Part shown: one piece after another, positions 9,004 to 18,403 of the stretch | How positions within the stretch are numbered: the stretch's first letter is position 1 | Layout of the letters: every line of letters begins with the position of its first letter | From: JAABRU01 sp050180235 | GTDB lineage: Bacteria; Desulfobacterota; Desulfobacteria; Desulfobacterales; Desulfococcaceae | NCBI GenBank assembly: GCA_050180235.1 | Contig: JBFXEJ010000007.1 | Coordinates: 40,144 to 104,143, forward strand | Reading direction: 5' to 3' | Length of the DNA: 64,000 nt | Program-made: the position numbers and the translations under genes | Notes under the pieces: model-generated | Told to the model about the DNA's origin: nothing | Seen by the model: the letters and a program-made list of their open reading frames with translations, nothing else | The model's database searches: none

Positions 9004-9268
9004 TAATTCACCGGATCGCTGTCCTCTCTGCGGTGGAAGAAAAGAAGCGGGATTCACAACTTTTACAGCAGATGTGAATGAGATGATTGTTGTCATAAGA
9101 AATGTTCCGGCCACCATCTGTTCCCTGTGCGGAAATGAATGGCTGGCTGATGATGTGGCCGGACAGATTGAATGTATTGTTCAGGATGCAAAGGAAAAAA
9201 GGCATCTGTTTGAAGTAACGGTGTATTCTTCTCAGTGTCAGGGAAAACCCATGAGCCTTTCAGTCTGA
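8996..9268 (+). CDS. YgiT-type zinc-finger protein (MqsA-like antitoxin fragment)
   Basis: 90 residues with two Cys pairs, CPLC and CSLCGNEW, spaced as in the YgiT-type zinc finger of MqsA-like antitoxins. The ATG at 8996 overlaps the stop of the transpeptidase gene by 8 bases, so the two are likely co-translated. MqsA-type proteins normally follow a small toxin (MqsR, HigB-like or DUF4258) and often carry a C-terminal helix-turn-helix. Neither is present here, so this is an orphan zinc-finger protein. Its placement inside a cell-wall operon is unusual. Confidence 0.75.
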   Translation: MINNSPDRCPLCGGRKEAGFTTFTADVNEMIVVIRNVPATICSLCGNEWLADDVAGQIECIVQDAKEKRHLFEVTVYSSQCQGKPMSLSV

Positions 9269-9611
9269 AAAAAATAAGGAGTCCCGAATGGAAAGTTTGG
9301 GACACGGGAATATTTTTTTGCCACAAAGACGCAAAGGCGCAAAGATACACAAAGAATATTTGTGAAACTTTGGAGCGTTGTGCAGTTGTTTTTCAGCCAC
9401 GAATCACACGAATTGCACGAATCATTTTGGAATGATACCAATTCTCCATTGAAAATATACTTATGATTCTGTTTCCCACAGAGAACACAGAGAGAAAAAA
9501 ACCACAGAGAACACAGAGGAAATAACTCATTTTATTGTATAAATTCAATAGCTAATTGGTATGACAGCCAAATTTTCAGTTTGGCACTCCGGATGAAAAG
9601 GAAAAAATTCT
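9269..9611. repeat. Repeat-filled spacer with a MITE-like element (9435-9562)
   Basis: No gene. A half copy of the CACAAAG repeat lies at about 9318-9360. Positions 9435-9453 and 9544-9562 are imperfect inverted ends beginning ATACCAATT; they match the ends of the larger element at 62291-62549. Between them are two CACAGAGAACACAGAG units (about 9478-9520). AAGGA at about 9598 precedes the SEDS gene. Confidence 0.65.
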
Positions 9612-12152
9612 TTGCAGATGAATCAGGACACAGACAATTCCCGCCAATGGATTCTCCCGGCCATACTGCTTCTTTTTTTTCTCGCGGCAGGAATTCTGCT
9701 GCTCCGCAATGCCCCGTTGGTGAGAATTCTCCAAAAGATTGAAATCAATGGCAGAACCGAACCGGGGGAATTCATTCTGGGACGTGAGAATCTGGGACAG
9801 AACAAAGGCCCCCGATCTGCGGAAGATCATCATCTGAAAATCCGCTTCATTCCCCAAAAGCCTCAAAATATTTGGGAAATCAGCAATATTGCCAGACATC
9901 GCCGGGTGGATGTGAAAACAGACAGACATTCCACACTTTTTCTGAAAAGATGGGAATTAAAAAACGGCGATCTCATCACACTCGGAAAAGCGGAAATGGA
10001 AGTCATACGGGCAGATACAGTGCTGGAACTCAGGGAACGCAAAGAAAACAGAACACTTGTCTGGAAATCCGGAAAACTGCATTTTCCCGAAGGGGAAAAA
10101 CTGTATGACGCGCACTGGTCATTTTGGGATCATTTCCGGGTCCGTTTGCGTTATTTTCTCATGCAGCATTTTGATCGCGGAAAAAACAGGGAAATCCGAA
10201 TTTTTTCTCTCGGCGGCGGTGTGAACTGCCCGGATCTCTGGAAACTGGCAGGCGCGAACATGCCGGAATCTCTTTTTGTGTATCAGTATCAGGAAAAATT
10301 TTTCATCGGCCCAGGAAACACGGACACACCCGTGCATATGACGCGCCCCGGTCAGTCTCCCCTTGTCTTCAGTCAGATGCCTCTGCGTCTGAAAGGTGAA
10401 AAGGGAACTGTCGAGCGCGTGATTCTGGGACGCACGTATTATGATGTAAAATTCAATGAACATGTTCTGCAGCTCATTCCAATTCAGAGAACTGATGTGC
10501 AGCCCTGGGATGATCCTTTGGATAATAAAGATTCGGAAATCAGATACGGAAACATCACACTGCATTACAGCAAAAATCCCATGCGTATGGGTGAGGGAAA
10601 ATCTTTTTTCCCCGCAATTCCGGTAAAATGGCTGATCAGCATTCTTGCTGCGGGACTGATTCTCACTGCGCTGGCATATTCTTATGAAAAAACCATGCAG
10701 AGATTCCGGGCCGGTTCTTCGGGAAATCTGCTGATCCGGGTGAGTGCTGTGCTGTCTGCTGCGCTGATGATTCCCCTTACCCTGCTGATCTGGCCGGTGC
10801 GCGCAGACACTTCCCTTTCTTTTCTCCTGCTTATGCTCTGGATTTCCTGGGCATGGACAAGTATTGTCATGCTCCATGCCGGATATCTGAACGGTTTATC
10901 CGGCCGCCTGTGGAATACTGCCCTTTTTCTGGCCGGAGCCGGAACCCTGATTCTGACCCAACTGGCTCTGGGCGCGGACAATCTCCGCTGGTCAGACGCT
11001 GTGCAGAAACATGCGGTGCTGCTTTCCATTTTTGCCTGGATCATGCTGATTTTCGCGCTGATTTCCATACAGAAAATCATGCAGATATGGATTGCTTTTT
11101 CCGCAGAGCGCACAGGTTTCCGTTCAGTACCGCGCATTGTGCTGATGATTTTGGGAACTGCTCTTCTGCTGATGCAACTGGGTTTTGGCAGTGAACAGGG
11201 TTTTGGCGGAATCCAGCCTGCGGAACTTGCCAAAATCCTGCTGGTGTTTACAGCCGCATTCACCGGAATGCACCTTGCAGAACTCCGGCAGATGGATTCG
11301 CAGCAGCTCAAATCCAATCCTGGTCCCCTGATTTTCGGATTTCTGAAATTCCTTCTGCTCATCACTGTGACCGTGATTTTTGTACTGGTGGGAGTGCGGG
11401 ATATTTCCCCCATGCTGATTATGGGCATTTTCATGCTTTCATGGCTGTGGGAAATCGCACCCCATCCCTGGAAAGACAGAATTGCGGAACATCCGCAAAA
11501 AACAGGTTTCAGCACAACAATAACGTTCCGGGTGGTGAGGGGATTTGTTCTTTTCCTCATACTGGGAACCATCCTCACGATACTGGGAATTTTCCGTCAT
11601 CCGGATTGGATGTCAGAGGATTTTCCCCATCAGGATCGTTTCCGTGTCTGGGCGCAGCCCCAACTGCATCCCCATACCGGAGAGCAGGTCATACAAGCCA
11701 TGAAACGGAGCGGACAGGGCAGATGGCTCGGAACAGGTTTTGCCGGACAAAACGGGCCTGTCATGAACCTGCCTGTAGTCCAGAACGATTTTATCGGAGT
11801 TTTTGTTTTTTACAAATTCGGGGGACTGGCAGGAATGCTTCTGATGCTGGTGCACGCGGCTTATATTCTCACCCTGTTTGAATGCGCGGGACAGATCCGT
11901 CTGTGGCGGGAAAACGTGCGGGATTACAACCCGCGCAGAGCCGGGCATGTGCTGGAACTGATTCTGTACGGAATGGCATGGATGCACATCACCCACTGGT
12001 TCATAGCCTGGAGCAATGCGCTGGGACTTCTGCCGGTTATGGGACAGCCCATGACCTGGATTGCGGCAGCGAACAGCCATCTGTTTTTCTTTGGAATGCC
12101 AGCACTTGCCTTGGGAATGATGGCAGGAAGATGGGAGAGAACAGGGATTTGA
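9612..12152 (+). CDS. FHA-domain SEDS-family (FtsW/RodA-like) glycosyltransferase
   Basis: 846 residues. An N-terminal membrane helix (about 13-31) is followed by an FHA-like domain (about 45-140; ILGREN, then KNGDLITLGK), a beta-rich stretch, and from about 336 some ten membrane helices. The C-terminal half matches SEDS proteins: VVQNDFIGVF with the conserved Asp near 726 (equivalent to TDFI in FtsW/RodA) and GLLPVMGQPMTWIAAANSHL (GLLPVTGVP-type end). SEDS proteins polymerise lipid II with a class B PBP, and such a PBP lies just upstream. The fused FHA domain links polymerase and kinase signalling. Start: TTG at 9612 has a well-spaced AAGGA; ATG at 9618 is the alternative. Confidence 0.85.
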   Translation: MQMNQDTDNSRQWILPAILLLFFLAAGILLLRNAPLVRILQKIEINGRTEPGEFILGRENLGQNKGPRSAEDHHLKIRFIPQKPQNIWEISNIARHRRVDVKTDRHSTLFLKRWELKNGDLITLGKAEMEVIRADTVLELRERKENRTLVWKSGKLHFPEGEKLYDAHWSFWDHFRVRLRYFLMQHFDRGKNREIRIFSLGGGVNCPDLWKLAGANMPESLFVYQYQEKFFIGPGNTDTPVHMTRPGQSPLVFSQMPLRLKGEKGTVERVILGRTYYDVKFNEHVLQLIPIQRTDVQPWDDPLDNKDSEIRYGNITLHYSKNPMRMGEGKSFFPAIPVKWLISILAAGLILTALAYSYEKTMQRFRAGSSGNLLIRVSAVLSAALMIPLTLLIWPVRADTSLSFLLLMLWISWAWTSIVMLHAGYLNGLSGRLWNTALFLAGAGTLILTQLALGADNLRWSDAVQKHAVLLSIFAWIMLIFALISIQKIMQIWIAFSAERTGFRSVPRIVLMILGTALLLMQLGFGSEQGFGGIQPAELAKILLVFTAAFTGMHLAELRQMDSQQLKSNPGPLIFGFLKFLLLITVTVIFVLVGVRDISPMLIMGIFMLSWLWEIAPHPWKDRIAEHPQKTGFSTTITFRVVRGFVLFLILGTILTILGIFRHPDWMSEDFPHQDRFRVWAQPQLHPHTGEQVIQAMKRSGQGRWLGTGFAGQNGPVMNLPVVQNDFIGVFVFYKFGGLAGMLLMLVHAAYILTLFECAGQIRLWRENVRDYNPRRAGHVLELILYGMAWMHITHWFIAWSNALGLLPVMGQPMTWIAAANSHLFFFGMPALALGMMAGRWERTGI

Positions 12153-12271
12153 GGACGGGAAAAAACAGTTGCCTGCTTAGCCGCAATGGTGATATTATAA
12201 AGTTTTTGAACTGATGCAGAATAAAAACGCGGCATAACATCAGTGTACACTATTTTCATAAGGGGGTTGCT

Positions 12272-14164
12272 TTGAAAAGAATAAAATTCAGGATTCTGAT
12301 CAGCTTCTGCATGGCCGGTGCGCTGATTCTGTCAGTCATTTTTCTGGTGATGAGCGTGGAACTGAATGCCACCCTCAGCAGTCAGTCGCAAAGCATTTCA
12401 GACAGTGTTACATATCTGATCAACCGGAATCTGGCCGGTCAGCACAATATGTTCCGCGAAAAAATTTTTGGCATCGGAAAGGATGTGGTCAGAACCGCGG
12501 GAGAGATAGCCGCGAAACCGGAAATCATCAAAGGCATTGAAGAATTCAGGATTACCTATGTCAATCATGCCCTTGAATCATTCAGCAGGGAATTTGACTA
12601 TGCTGTAATATTTGATCTGAAAGGGCATCATATTGCATCCTGGCCTTCGGATACAGGTGCAAATGTGGATATTCACTGGCTTGAAAAATATTTCCGCTCA
12701 TGGGACATCTGGAAAGAAAAAGAATCTGAAGAAATTCTGATCCAAGCCCCCCAAATCCCGTTTATCATTGCAAAGCATGACAGCAGTTTTGTCAAAGCAT
12801 TCCGTCTGCCGGAAAAATTCGGCAAAGAGAAAAATCTGATCAGTTTTGCATCAGGAAAAATGATCAGAGATGATTTCGGAGATCCCATTGCCATTCTGGT
12901 CGCAGGCAGAATCCTGAATTCATATACAGAACCGCTTCTGTCCTTCTACCGTTCCACAGAGATAGCCAGCGCTGTTTATGCAGACAGTATTCCTGTTGTC
13001 CATGCGGGATTTCCTGATACGGAAAATGCTGAAAAAGCGGCTGCAATGCTTACGATTTCTCCGGAAATACTGGACAGTATATACAAATCCGGTGATATTC
13101 TGCGTATTACCATGCAGATTTCAGGAAAAAATTTTCTTTCCATATGTTCCGGGATGAAATCTTTTCAGGGGGAAGATATTGGCGCAGTCTGTCTTTGTGC
13201 AGATGAAGCGGAACTCAGCCGTATCCGGCAGACATTCTTTTCAGCAGGGATACAGTCGAAAAAAAATCTGCAGTACTGGATATCCACGATCAGCTTTCTC
13301 TCTCTTGCGGCCTTTTTCGGCATATCGCTTTTCCTGGCCGCAAAAATTGAACGTCCTTTGCAGGAGATCATACTGGGCCTCAAAGACAGTGTTCTGATCG
13401 TATCTTCGGCAGCAGATCAGATCGCTGCGGCCAGTCAGACCCTTTCGGCAGGCGCATCTGAGCAGGCGGCCTCAGCAGAGGAGGCATCAGCCTCCCTTAC
13501 CCAGATGGCCGCTGCCAGCAAATCCACTTCGGCTCTGACAGACGGAGCAGGCACTCTGATGAACAAAAACATCAGAATATCTGTCAAAACTGTCAAAACC
13601 CTTGTGGAACTGACTGAAAGAATCCGTCTGATTGAAAATGACAGCGGTCAGATGAGCCAAATCATCAGCACCATAGATGAAATCGCTTTTCAGACCAATC
13701 TGCTTTCTCTGAACGCAGCCATTGAGGCCGCACGCGCCGGCAAAAGCGGTGCAGGCTTTGCAGTGGTTGCAGAGGAAGTGAAAAAACTGGCCGGAAGGAC
13801 ATCCGAAGCTGCAAAAAATACCCAGGAACTGCTTTATATGACAGTGAAAAGAGTGAGTGAATCCGCAGGCGACATCAATGTCATGAACCAGGATTTCAAG
13901 GAGATTGTTTCAACAGCCACTGTCATGGGAGACAAAACCAGGTCCATTACAGAGGCCAGCCGGGAAATCGCACGCAGTATTGCCCAGATTAACGAAGGGG
14001 TGATTGAGATGGACAGGGTCATTCAGCAGAATGCTGCCAATTCCGAGGAATTCACAGCCTCTTCCGAGCAGCTTAGCGCACAGGCCATGCATCTGAAAAC
14101 CTGTATGGAGGAACTGACAGTAATGGTGGGCAGAAAAAATAAGGGGAAAATTATTGATAAATAA
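12272..14164 (+). CDS. Methyl-accepting chemotaxis protein
   Basis: 630 residues, TTG start at 12272 behind AGGGGG. Membrane helices at about 8-28 and 338-358 bracket a periplasmic sensor of about 310 residues that looks Cache-like (YAVIFDLKGHHIASWP). No clear HAMP domain follows. The cytoplasmic part has the receptor signalling tip (DEIAFQTNLLSLNAAIEAARAG). No CheA/CheW lies nearby. The stop overlaps the start of a REC-PAS-PP2C-HATPase gene by 11 bases, so the receptor probably feeds that regulator. The pair recurs at 39812-44192. Confidence 0.93.
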   Translation: MKRIKFRILISFCMAGALILSVIFLVMSVELNATLSSQSQSISDSVTYLINRNLAGQHNMFREKIFGIGKDVVRTAGEIAAKPEIIKGIEEFRITYVNHALESFSREFDYAVIFDLKGHHIASWPSDTGANVDIHWLEKYFRSWDIWKEKESEEILIQAPQIPFIIAKHDSSFVKAFRLPEKFGKEKNLISFASGKMIRDDFGDPIAILVAGRILNSYTEPLLSFYRSTEIASAVYADSIPVVHAGFPDTENAEKAAAMLTISPEILDSIYKSGDILRITMQISGKNFLSICSGMKSFQGEDIGAVCLCADEAELSRIRQTFFSAGIQSKKNLQYWISTISFLSLAAFFGISLFLAAKIERPLQEIILGLKDSVLIVSSAADQIAAASQTLSAGASEQAASAEEASASLTQMAAASKSTSALTDGAGTLMNKNIRISVKTVKTLVELTERIRLIENDSGQMSQIISTIDEIAFQTNLLSLNAAIEAARAGKSGAGFAVVAEEVKKLAGRTSEAAKNTQELLYMTVKRVSESAGDINVMNQDFKEIVSTATVMGDKTRSITEASREIARSIAQINEGVIEMDRVIQQNAANSEEFTASSEQLSAQAMHLKTCMEELTVMVGRKNKGKIIDK

Positions 14165-16631
14165 AGAAAACAGCACATGGGAATTCAATACCCGTATTCT
14201 GATAGCAGATGATGATCCGGTTCAGCAGTGCATTTACCGGGAATATCTTGCCAAAGGCATATGCGGATATTTCAGCAGTTCGCCCAGGATGCAGATTCCC
14301 CTTGATTTGCAGATTTTTCCGGATGGTGCGCCTCTGCTGGACTGTTTCCGTGATGAATTTGAAAAAGGGAAAAGAATTCCCCTGTGCATACTGGATGTGA
14401 GAATGGATTCCCTGGGCGGCATTGAAACCGCACAGGCTGTCCGCTCCATTGATCCGGATGTTTTCATTATTCTCATAACATCCTATGAGGACATCACACA
14501 TGATGATTTGATGAAAAGTCTGAAAAAAGATGTGTATTTTATGAAAAAACCGGTTCGTATCCGTGAACTGCTGGCCCTGGTGAGTTCTCTGATTATCAGT
14601 TGGAACAGTCAGCAGGAACTCCGTGCTGCCTACCGGGAAATGAATAATATTCGCAACCTTCTGCAGATTTTTATTGAAAACACACCGGCTGCCGTGGCCA
14701 TGCTGGATTCCCGGATGCACTACATAGCACACAGCCGCCGCTGGGTAAGCGAGCTCGGCATAAAGAAAGAAGACCTGAGAGGATGTTTTCATTACGATGT
14801 GCTGGGCGATATTCCGGAGCATTGGAAAAAGGAGCATACCCGCTGTCTTTGCGGAGAAACCATCAAGAACTGTCAGGAGGAGTATCTTCATCCGGACGGT
14901 TCTCTGGATTATGTAAACCGGGAACTGTATCCCCTGAAAGATGCAAAAGGCAATATCAGAGGGATGATTATTTTCGTTGAATTCATTACAGAAAAAATAC
15001 GCACGGAAAAAGCCAGGGAAGAGGCAGAGGAAAAAGTCAGGGAAAGAGAGATTTATCTGAAAACCATCATGTCGGCTGTGCAGACAAGTGTCATGATTAT
15101 TGAACCGGAAACCTACTGTATCACTGATGCCAATCCCTACTCACTGCAGCTCCTCGGATATGAAAAAGAAGATCTGATCGGAAAGGATTTTTATGAACTC
15201 CGCAGTTATGACGATGAGGTATCTGACCCGGACTCCAGAATTGTGGACGACGAATATGCGCTGCAAACAAAAAATGGTGACACCATTCATGTGCGGCGTT
15301 CCGTACATCAGATGAGCGTAAAAGACAGAAACTATATCGTTCAAAGCCTTCTGGATATAACAGATATACGCAATCTTCTGAAAAAACAGGAAATAAGCAT
15401 TGATATCGCCAAACGGCTTCTGCACATGGTCAACGGAATCCCGCCCAGGAACACGGCCCTTTCCGCAGGCATACATCTTTTTTCCCATGCCATCTGTCTT
15501 CCCTGTTACAAGGAGGGGGGTGATCATTATTTCATCCGTCATCTGAAATCTGCTGAAAAATCCGGCAGTCATAAAACCCTGATCAGTGTAAAGGATCAGT
15601 CCGGTCATCAGGTGGGATGCATTCTCAGAAGCATTATCACGGATATGCTCCATCACCGTATTGTAAACACTTCGCCCGGACTAATGCCGGGTGAAATGGT
15701 ATCCCTGCTGAACAGGGAAATCTGCGGGGCCGGGGTTTTCAAAGCACAGGAGTTTTTCACTTCCCTTACAGCCGCAATTGATCATAAGACACTGGAACTT
15801 TGCTATGTTTCCTCAGGTCATCCCCGTTTTTTTCTGATTCGCGGAGACAGAATTTTCGCACTGCCTGAACACGGCACTGCCGGAAGAAACCTGCCGATTC
15901 CTGTTCTGCCTGAAAAACGCTTTTCCGAAGGAAAATACTGGCTGCAAACCGGAGACAGACTGATTTTTTATACAGACGGACTCAGCGATATTTTTGCAGT
16001 GCCTGAAAGTAATACAGCACCGTTTGAAAATCTGCGGGCCGCTTTTGAAGATATGCTCCGTCAGAATCCTGACAGCACTGTATCTGATCTGATATACGGC
16101 ATTTTCAGCAAAGCCCCCCAATCCTCTGATATGCAGGAAATCCCTCTGTCTCAGCGCACATTTCCGGATGATATTACCGTGCTGGGACTGGAAATCGAAA
16201 ACAGCACACACTGGCATGAAAAAACACTGCGGCCGCATAGTCCGGATGCTGTAAATGACTGCATAATTCATCTGCATACGGAAATATCCGGGGAACTGAA
16301 AAAACGTAAATTCTGCATAGAGGATCTGGCTTTGCGTTCCGTGCTGTCAGAAGGCTGCGTGAACGCATGGAAACATGGAAACCGGGAGGATAAAAGCAAA
16401 GCGATCCGCGTCCGGTGGCGGTATGGAAATGATTTTCATCTGGAAATCTGCGATGAGGGGAAAGGTTTTGATTTTCAGCAGATATACGATCCCAAATGCC
16501 CGAAAAATGTGAACCGGACATCAGGAAGAGGACTGTTCATCATCCGGCATTATTCTGATTCCCTTCACTGGGAGGAGAACGGTAAGCTCATGGTTGCGAC
16601 CTTCAGAAAACATCGGACTGGCGAAGCATAG
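14154..16631 (+). CDS. REC-PAS-PAS-SpoIIE phosphatase-HATPase fusion regulator
   Basis: 825 residues, TTG start at 14154 with AAGGGG 8 bases upstream. Domains: receiver (13-150, phospho-Asp near 81 in CILDVRMDS), two PAS domains (about 165-415), a SpoIIE/PP2C phosphatase (about 440-690; GGDHYF, DQSGHQ, FYTDGLSD, PDDITVLGL) and a GHKL ATPase of the RsbW/SpoIIAB type (about 700-825; NAWKHGN, DEGKGFD, SGRGLFI). One chain thus carries both phosphatase and kinase for a STAS antagonist, as in Pseudomonas HsbR. No STAS gene is adjacent here, but one follows the paralogue at 39812, so it may act in trans. Confidence 0.9.
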   Translation: MINKENSTWEFNTRILIADDDPVQQCIYREYLAKGICGYFSSSPRMQIPLDLQIFPDGAPLLDCFRDEFEKGKRIPLCILDVRMDSLGGIETAQAVRSIDPDVFIILITSYEDITHDDLMKSLKKDVYFMKKPVRIRELLALVSSLIISWNSQQELRAAYREMNNIRNLLQIFIENTPAAVAMLDSRMHYIAHSRRWVSELGIKKEDLRGCFHYDVLGDIPEHWKKEHTRCLCGETIKNCQEEYLHPDGSLDYVNRELYPLKDAKGNIRGMIIFVEFITEKIRTEKAREEAEEKVREREIYLKTIMSAVQTSVMIIEPETYCITDANPYSLQLLGYEKEDLIGKDFYELRSYDDEVSDPDSRIVDDEYALQTKNGDTIHVRRSVHQMSVKDRNYIVQSLLDITDIRNLLKKQEISIDIAKRLLHMVNGIPPRNTALSAGIHLFSHAICLPCYKEGGDHYFIRHLKSAEKSGSHKTLISVKDQSGHQVGCILRSIITDMLHHRIVNTSPGLMPGEMVSLLNREICGAGVFKAQEFFTSLTAAIDHKTLELCYVSSGHPRFFLIRGDRIFALPEHGTAGRNLPIPVLPEKRFSEGKYWLQTGDRLIFYTDGLSDIFAVPESNTAPFENLRAAFEDMLRQNPDSTVSDLIYGIFSKAPQSSDMQEIPLSQRTFPDDITVLGLEIENSTHWHEKTLRPHSPDAVNDCIIHLHTEISGELKKRKFCIEDLALRSVLSEGCVNAWKHGNREDKSKAIRVRWRYGNDFHLEICDEGKGFDFQQIYDPKCPKNVNRTSGRGLFIIRHYSDSLHWEENGKLMVATFRKHRTGEA

Positions 16632-16792
16632 GCAATTTGTCTGAATCTCTGATTTGCACAGATGCAGGCAGATTCCACAGAATGTTTTTCTGCAAAAATC
16701 AGTTTAATCCATAAAATCAGCGGAAATCAGCGGTTCAGACAATGGATTGGTCCAGACTGGCGGACATCCTCCCATTGTCTGAACCGGGATTC

Positions 16793-16895
16793 AGGCGATT
16801 TATGAAAATAAATATCCCGGTTCAGTTCACAGGCACAGCGCAAAAGCTGGAAGCTTTTGATACTTTGGTGGTATATTCTTTTACGGAAATCGCCT
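16793..16895. repeat. MITE-like palindromic repeat, copy A
   Basis: About 103 bp with ends AGGCGATTT and AAATCGCCT. The inner motifs AATATCCCGGTTCAGTTCAC and GGCAAAAGC-like are shared with copies at 31545-31647, 44502-44608, 44872-44969 and 62011-62117. It supplies the stop codon of the lipoprotein gene that ends at 16894. The rest of the 16632-16893 spacer holds only GTCTGAAC-type motifs. Confidence 0.85.
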
Positions 16896-17319
16896 AAAAA
16901 CCCGGACATCCAGAGGTATCCGAAACCAGAATCTGCCATGTGCATTCCGTGTCAGCAGATATAAGATAGTCTCCGTCCGGCAGATGGTAATACAGTTTTT
17001 CATCAGCCTCCCCGGTTCCCGTGAGCAGGGATTCATAGACAGCCGGATCAGGATAGGTGAGAAGCTCAAAGCTGTATTCACAGTTTTCCCCTGAAACCCG
17101 AATCCGCACTTCCGCAGTACCGAAAACATGGAAAGGCTCATCTTTGTTTTCTTCTGAGATCCGGTAACAGAATTCAGGAATGGGTTCAGGTGCAATAATG
17201 ACAGCAGTGCCCGTATCCTCTCCGTCATCCATTCCTCCGGAATCCCCGCATCCGCTCAGTACAGTTGCCAAAATCAGTAAAAAAACAGTGACTATCCGTA
17301 TTTGATAAAAATTTTTCAT
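16894..17319 (-). CDS. Small lipoprotein of unknown function
   Basis: 141 residues. Signal peptide of about 22 residues ends in a lipobox (VLSGC), then an acidic Gly/Asp-rich linker and a compact domain with a few Cys residues (FCYRI, GENCEY, TECTW, SGCPGF). I do not recognise the domain; the spacing of beta-like segments suggests a small sandwich of the pre-peptidase C-terminal type, but this is weak. It should be membrane-anchored in the periplasm. The stop codon lies inside palindromic repeat copy A. The downstream M23 peptidase gene is on the same strand. Confidence 0.7.
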   Translation of the reverse strand: MKNFYQIRIVTVFLLILATVLSGCGDSGGMDDGEDTGTAVIIAPEPIPEFCYRISEENKDEPFHVFGTAEVRIRVSGENCEYSFELLTYPDPAVYESLLTGTGEADEKLYYHLPDGDYLISADTECTWQILVSDTSGCPGF

Positions 17320-17386
17320 TTTTATCTCCGTGTTCTGCCAAAAAAAGGGTTTCAGGTTTCAGTTGCCGGTTTATATTTCTGCTTTT

Positions 17387-18313
17387 CTAATTCAGAATAT
17401 AGTCAGAGGGATCCACAGGCACACTGTTCAGATGCACTTCATAATGAAGATGCGGGCCTGTACTCCGTCCGGTATTGCCCATCACAGCAATCTTTTCCCC
17501 TCTTTTCACAGTATCCCCCACATTTTTCAGAAATTCGTTCAGATGGGCATAACGGGTGGCAAGACCGAAGCCGTGGCTGAGCACCATCATTTTTCCGAAA
17601 GAACCTTTGGTGTCTGCAAAGGTGACTTTGCCATCAGCCGGTGCAATCACCGGAGTTCCGGCAGGAGCTGCAATGTCCAGCCCGCTGTGAAATTCGGACA
17701 TTCCGGTAAAGGGGGATTCCCTTTCTCCGAACACAGAGGTGAGAACTCCGTCAGCCGGACGTATGGCAGGTGTGCATTTCAGCAGATTTTTCTGGGCATC
17801 CAGTTCTTTGATCAGGGACTCGAAACTTTTCTGCTGCATAGCTCCCGCCTGCTCCAACTGTCCGGTCTGTTCGTGCATTTCCCGGATCAGAGCGTTGTGT
17901 TTTTTTCTTAAATCAATTTTCGGATCCAAATCTTCAGGTGCGGAACCGCCGATGCCGAAAAGACCGCTCCGCGCCTCAGGATGATCCAGATTGGCTATTA
18001 CCCGGATTTGCTTTTCAAATTCGCTGAGGGCAATCAGTTTGGATTTCAGGGAATTGATTTCACCCGCAAATTCCTGAATCTGTCTCCGCTGGGCAGCAAT
18101 GATTTCCTGCTGTCCGGAAAATTCACGGGCCAATTCCGTGTTATTGACTTTTGTCATTCTGATACGGCAGTAATCATATGCACCAATGCCCGCTAAGGAA
18201 AAACATACTGCAGTTATGAAAAAAACAAACAGGAGAAATGGTTTTGAGAGTGAAAACTGCCTGACACGCCCTCCGCCGGTACTCATGGCAAAAAAAGTGA
18301 TTCTGTCATTCAT
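17387..18313 (-). CDS. M23 family metallopeptidase (murein endopeptidase-like)
   Basis: 308 residues. One membrane helix at about 26-48, a coiled coil at about 60-185 (KVNNTELAREFSGQQEIIAA region), then a C-terminal LytM/M23 domain. The zinc ligands are visible: HSGLD near 212 and HLHYE near 288-290. Such proteins cut peptidoglycan cross-links or activate amidases (NlpD/EnvC) in the periplasm. The segment between coiled coil and catalytic domain (RPADGVLTSVFGERESPFTG) is typical. It may be co-transcribed with the lipoprotein gene at 16894. Confidence 0.92.
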   Translation of the reverse strand: MNDRITFFAMSTGGGRVRQFSLSKPFLLFVFFITAVCFSLAGIGAYDYCRIRMTKVNNTELAREFSGQQEIIAAQRRQIQEFAGEINSLKSKLIALSEFEKQIRVIANLDHPEARSGLFGIGGSAPEDLDPKIDLRKKHNALIREMHEQTGQLEQAGAMQQKSFESLIKELDAQKNLLKCTPAIRPADGVLTSVFGERESPFTGMSEFHSGLDIAAPAGTPVIAPADGKVTFADTKGSFGKMMVLSHGFGLATRYAHLNEFLKNVGDTVKRGEKIAVMGNTGRSTGPHLHYEVHLNSVPVDPSDYILN

Positions 18314-18403
18314 AATTAATTACCCCTGCATTTCATCCGTTCCATCAGGTTTCCCTGCTGCTTCCCAAATGGATAGACGGCATCATATCCGATAAACATC
18401 CGG

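Noticed and set aside
14154..16631. Circadian-type or two-component histidine kinase
   Set aside because: There is no HisKA phospho-His; the ATPase is of the RsbW/SpoIIAB type and follows a PP2C domain.
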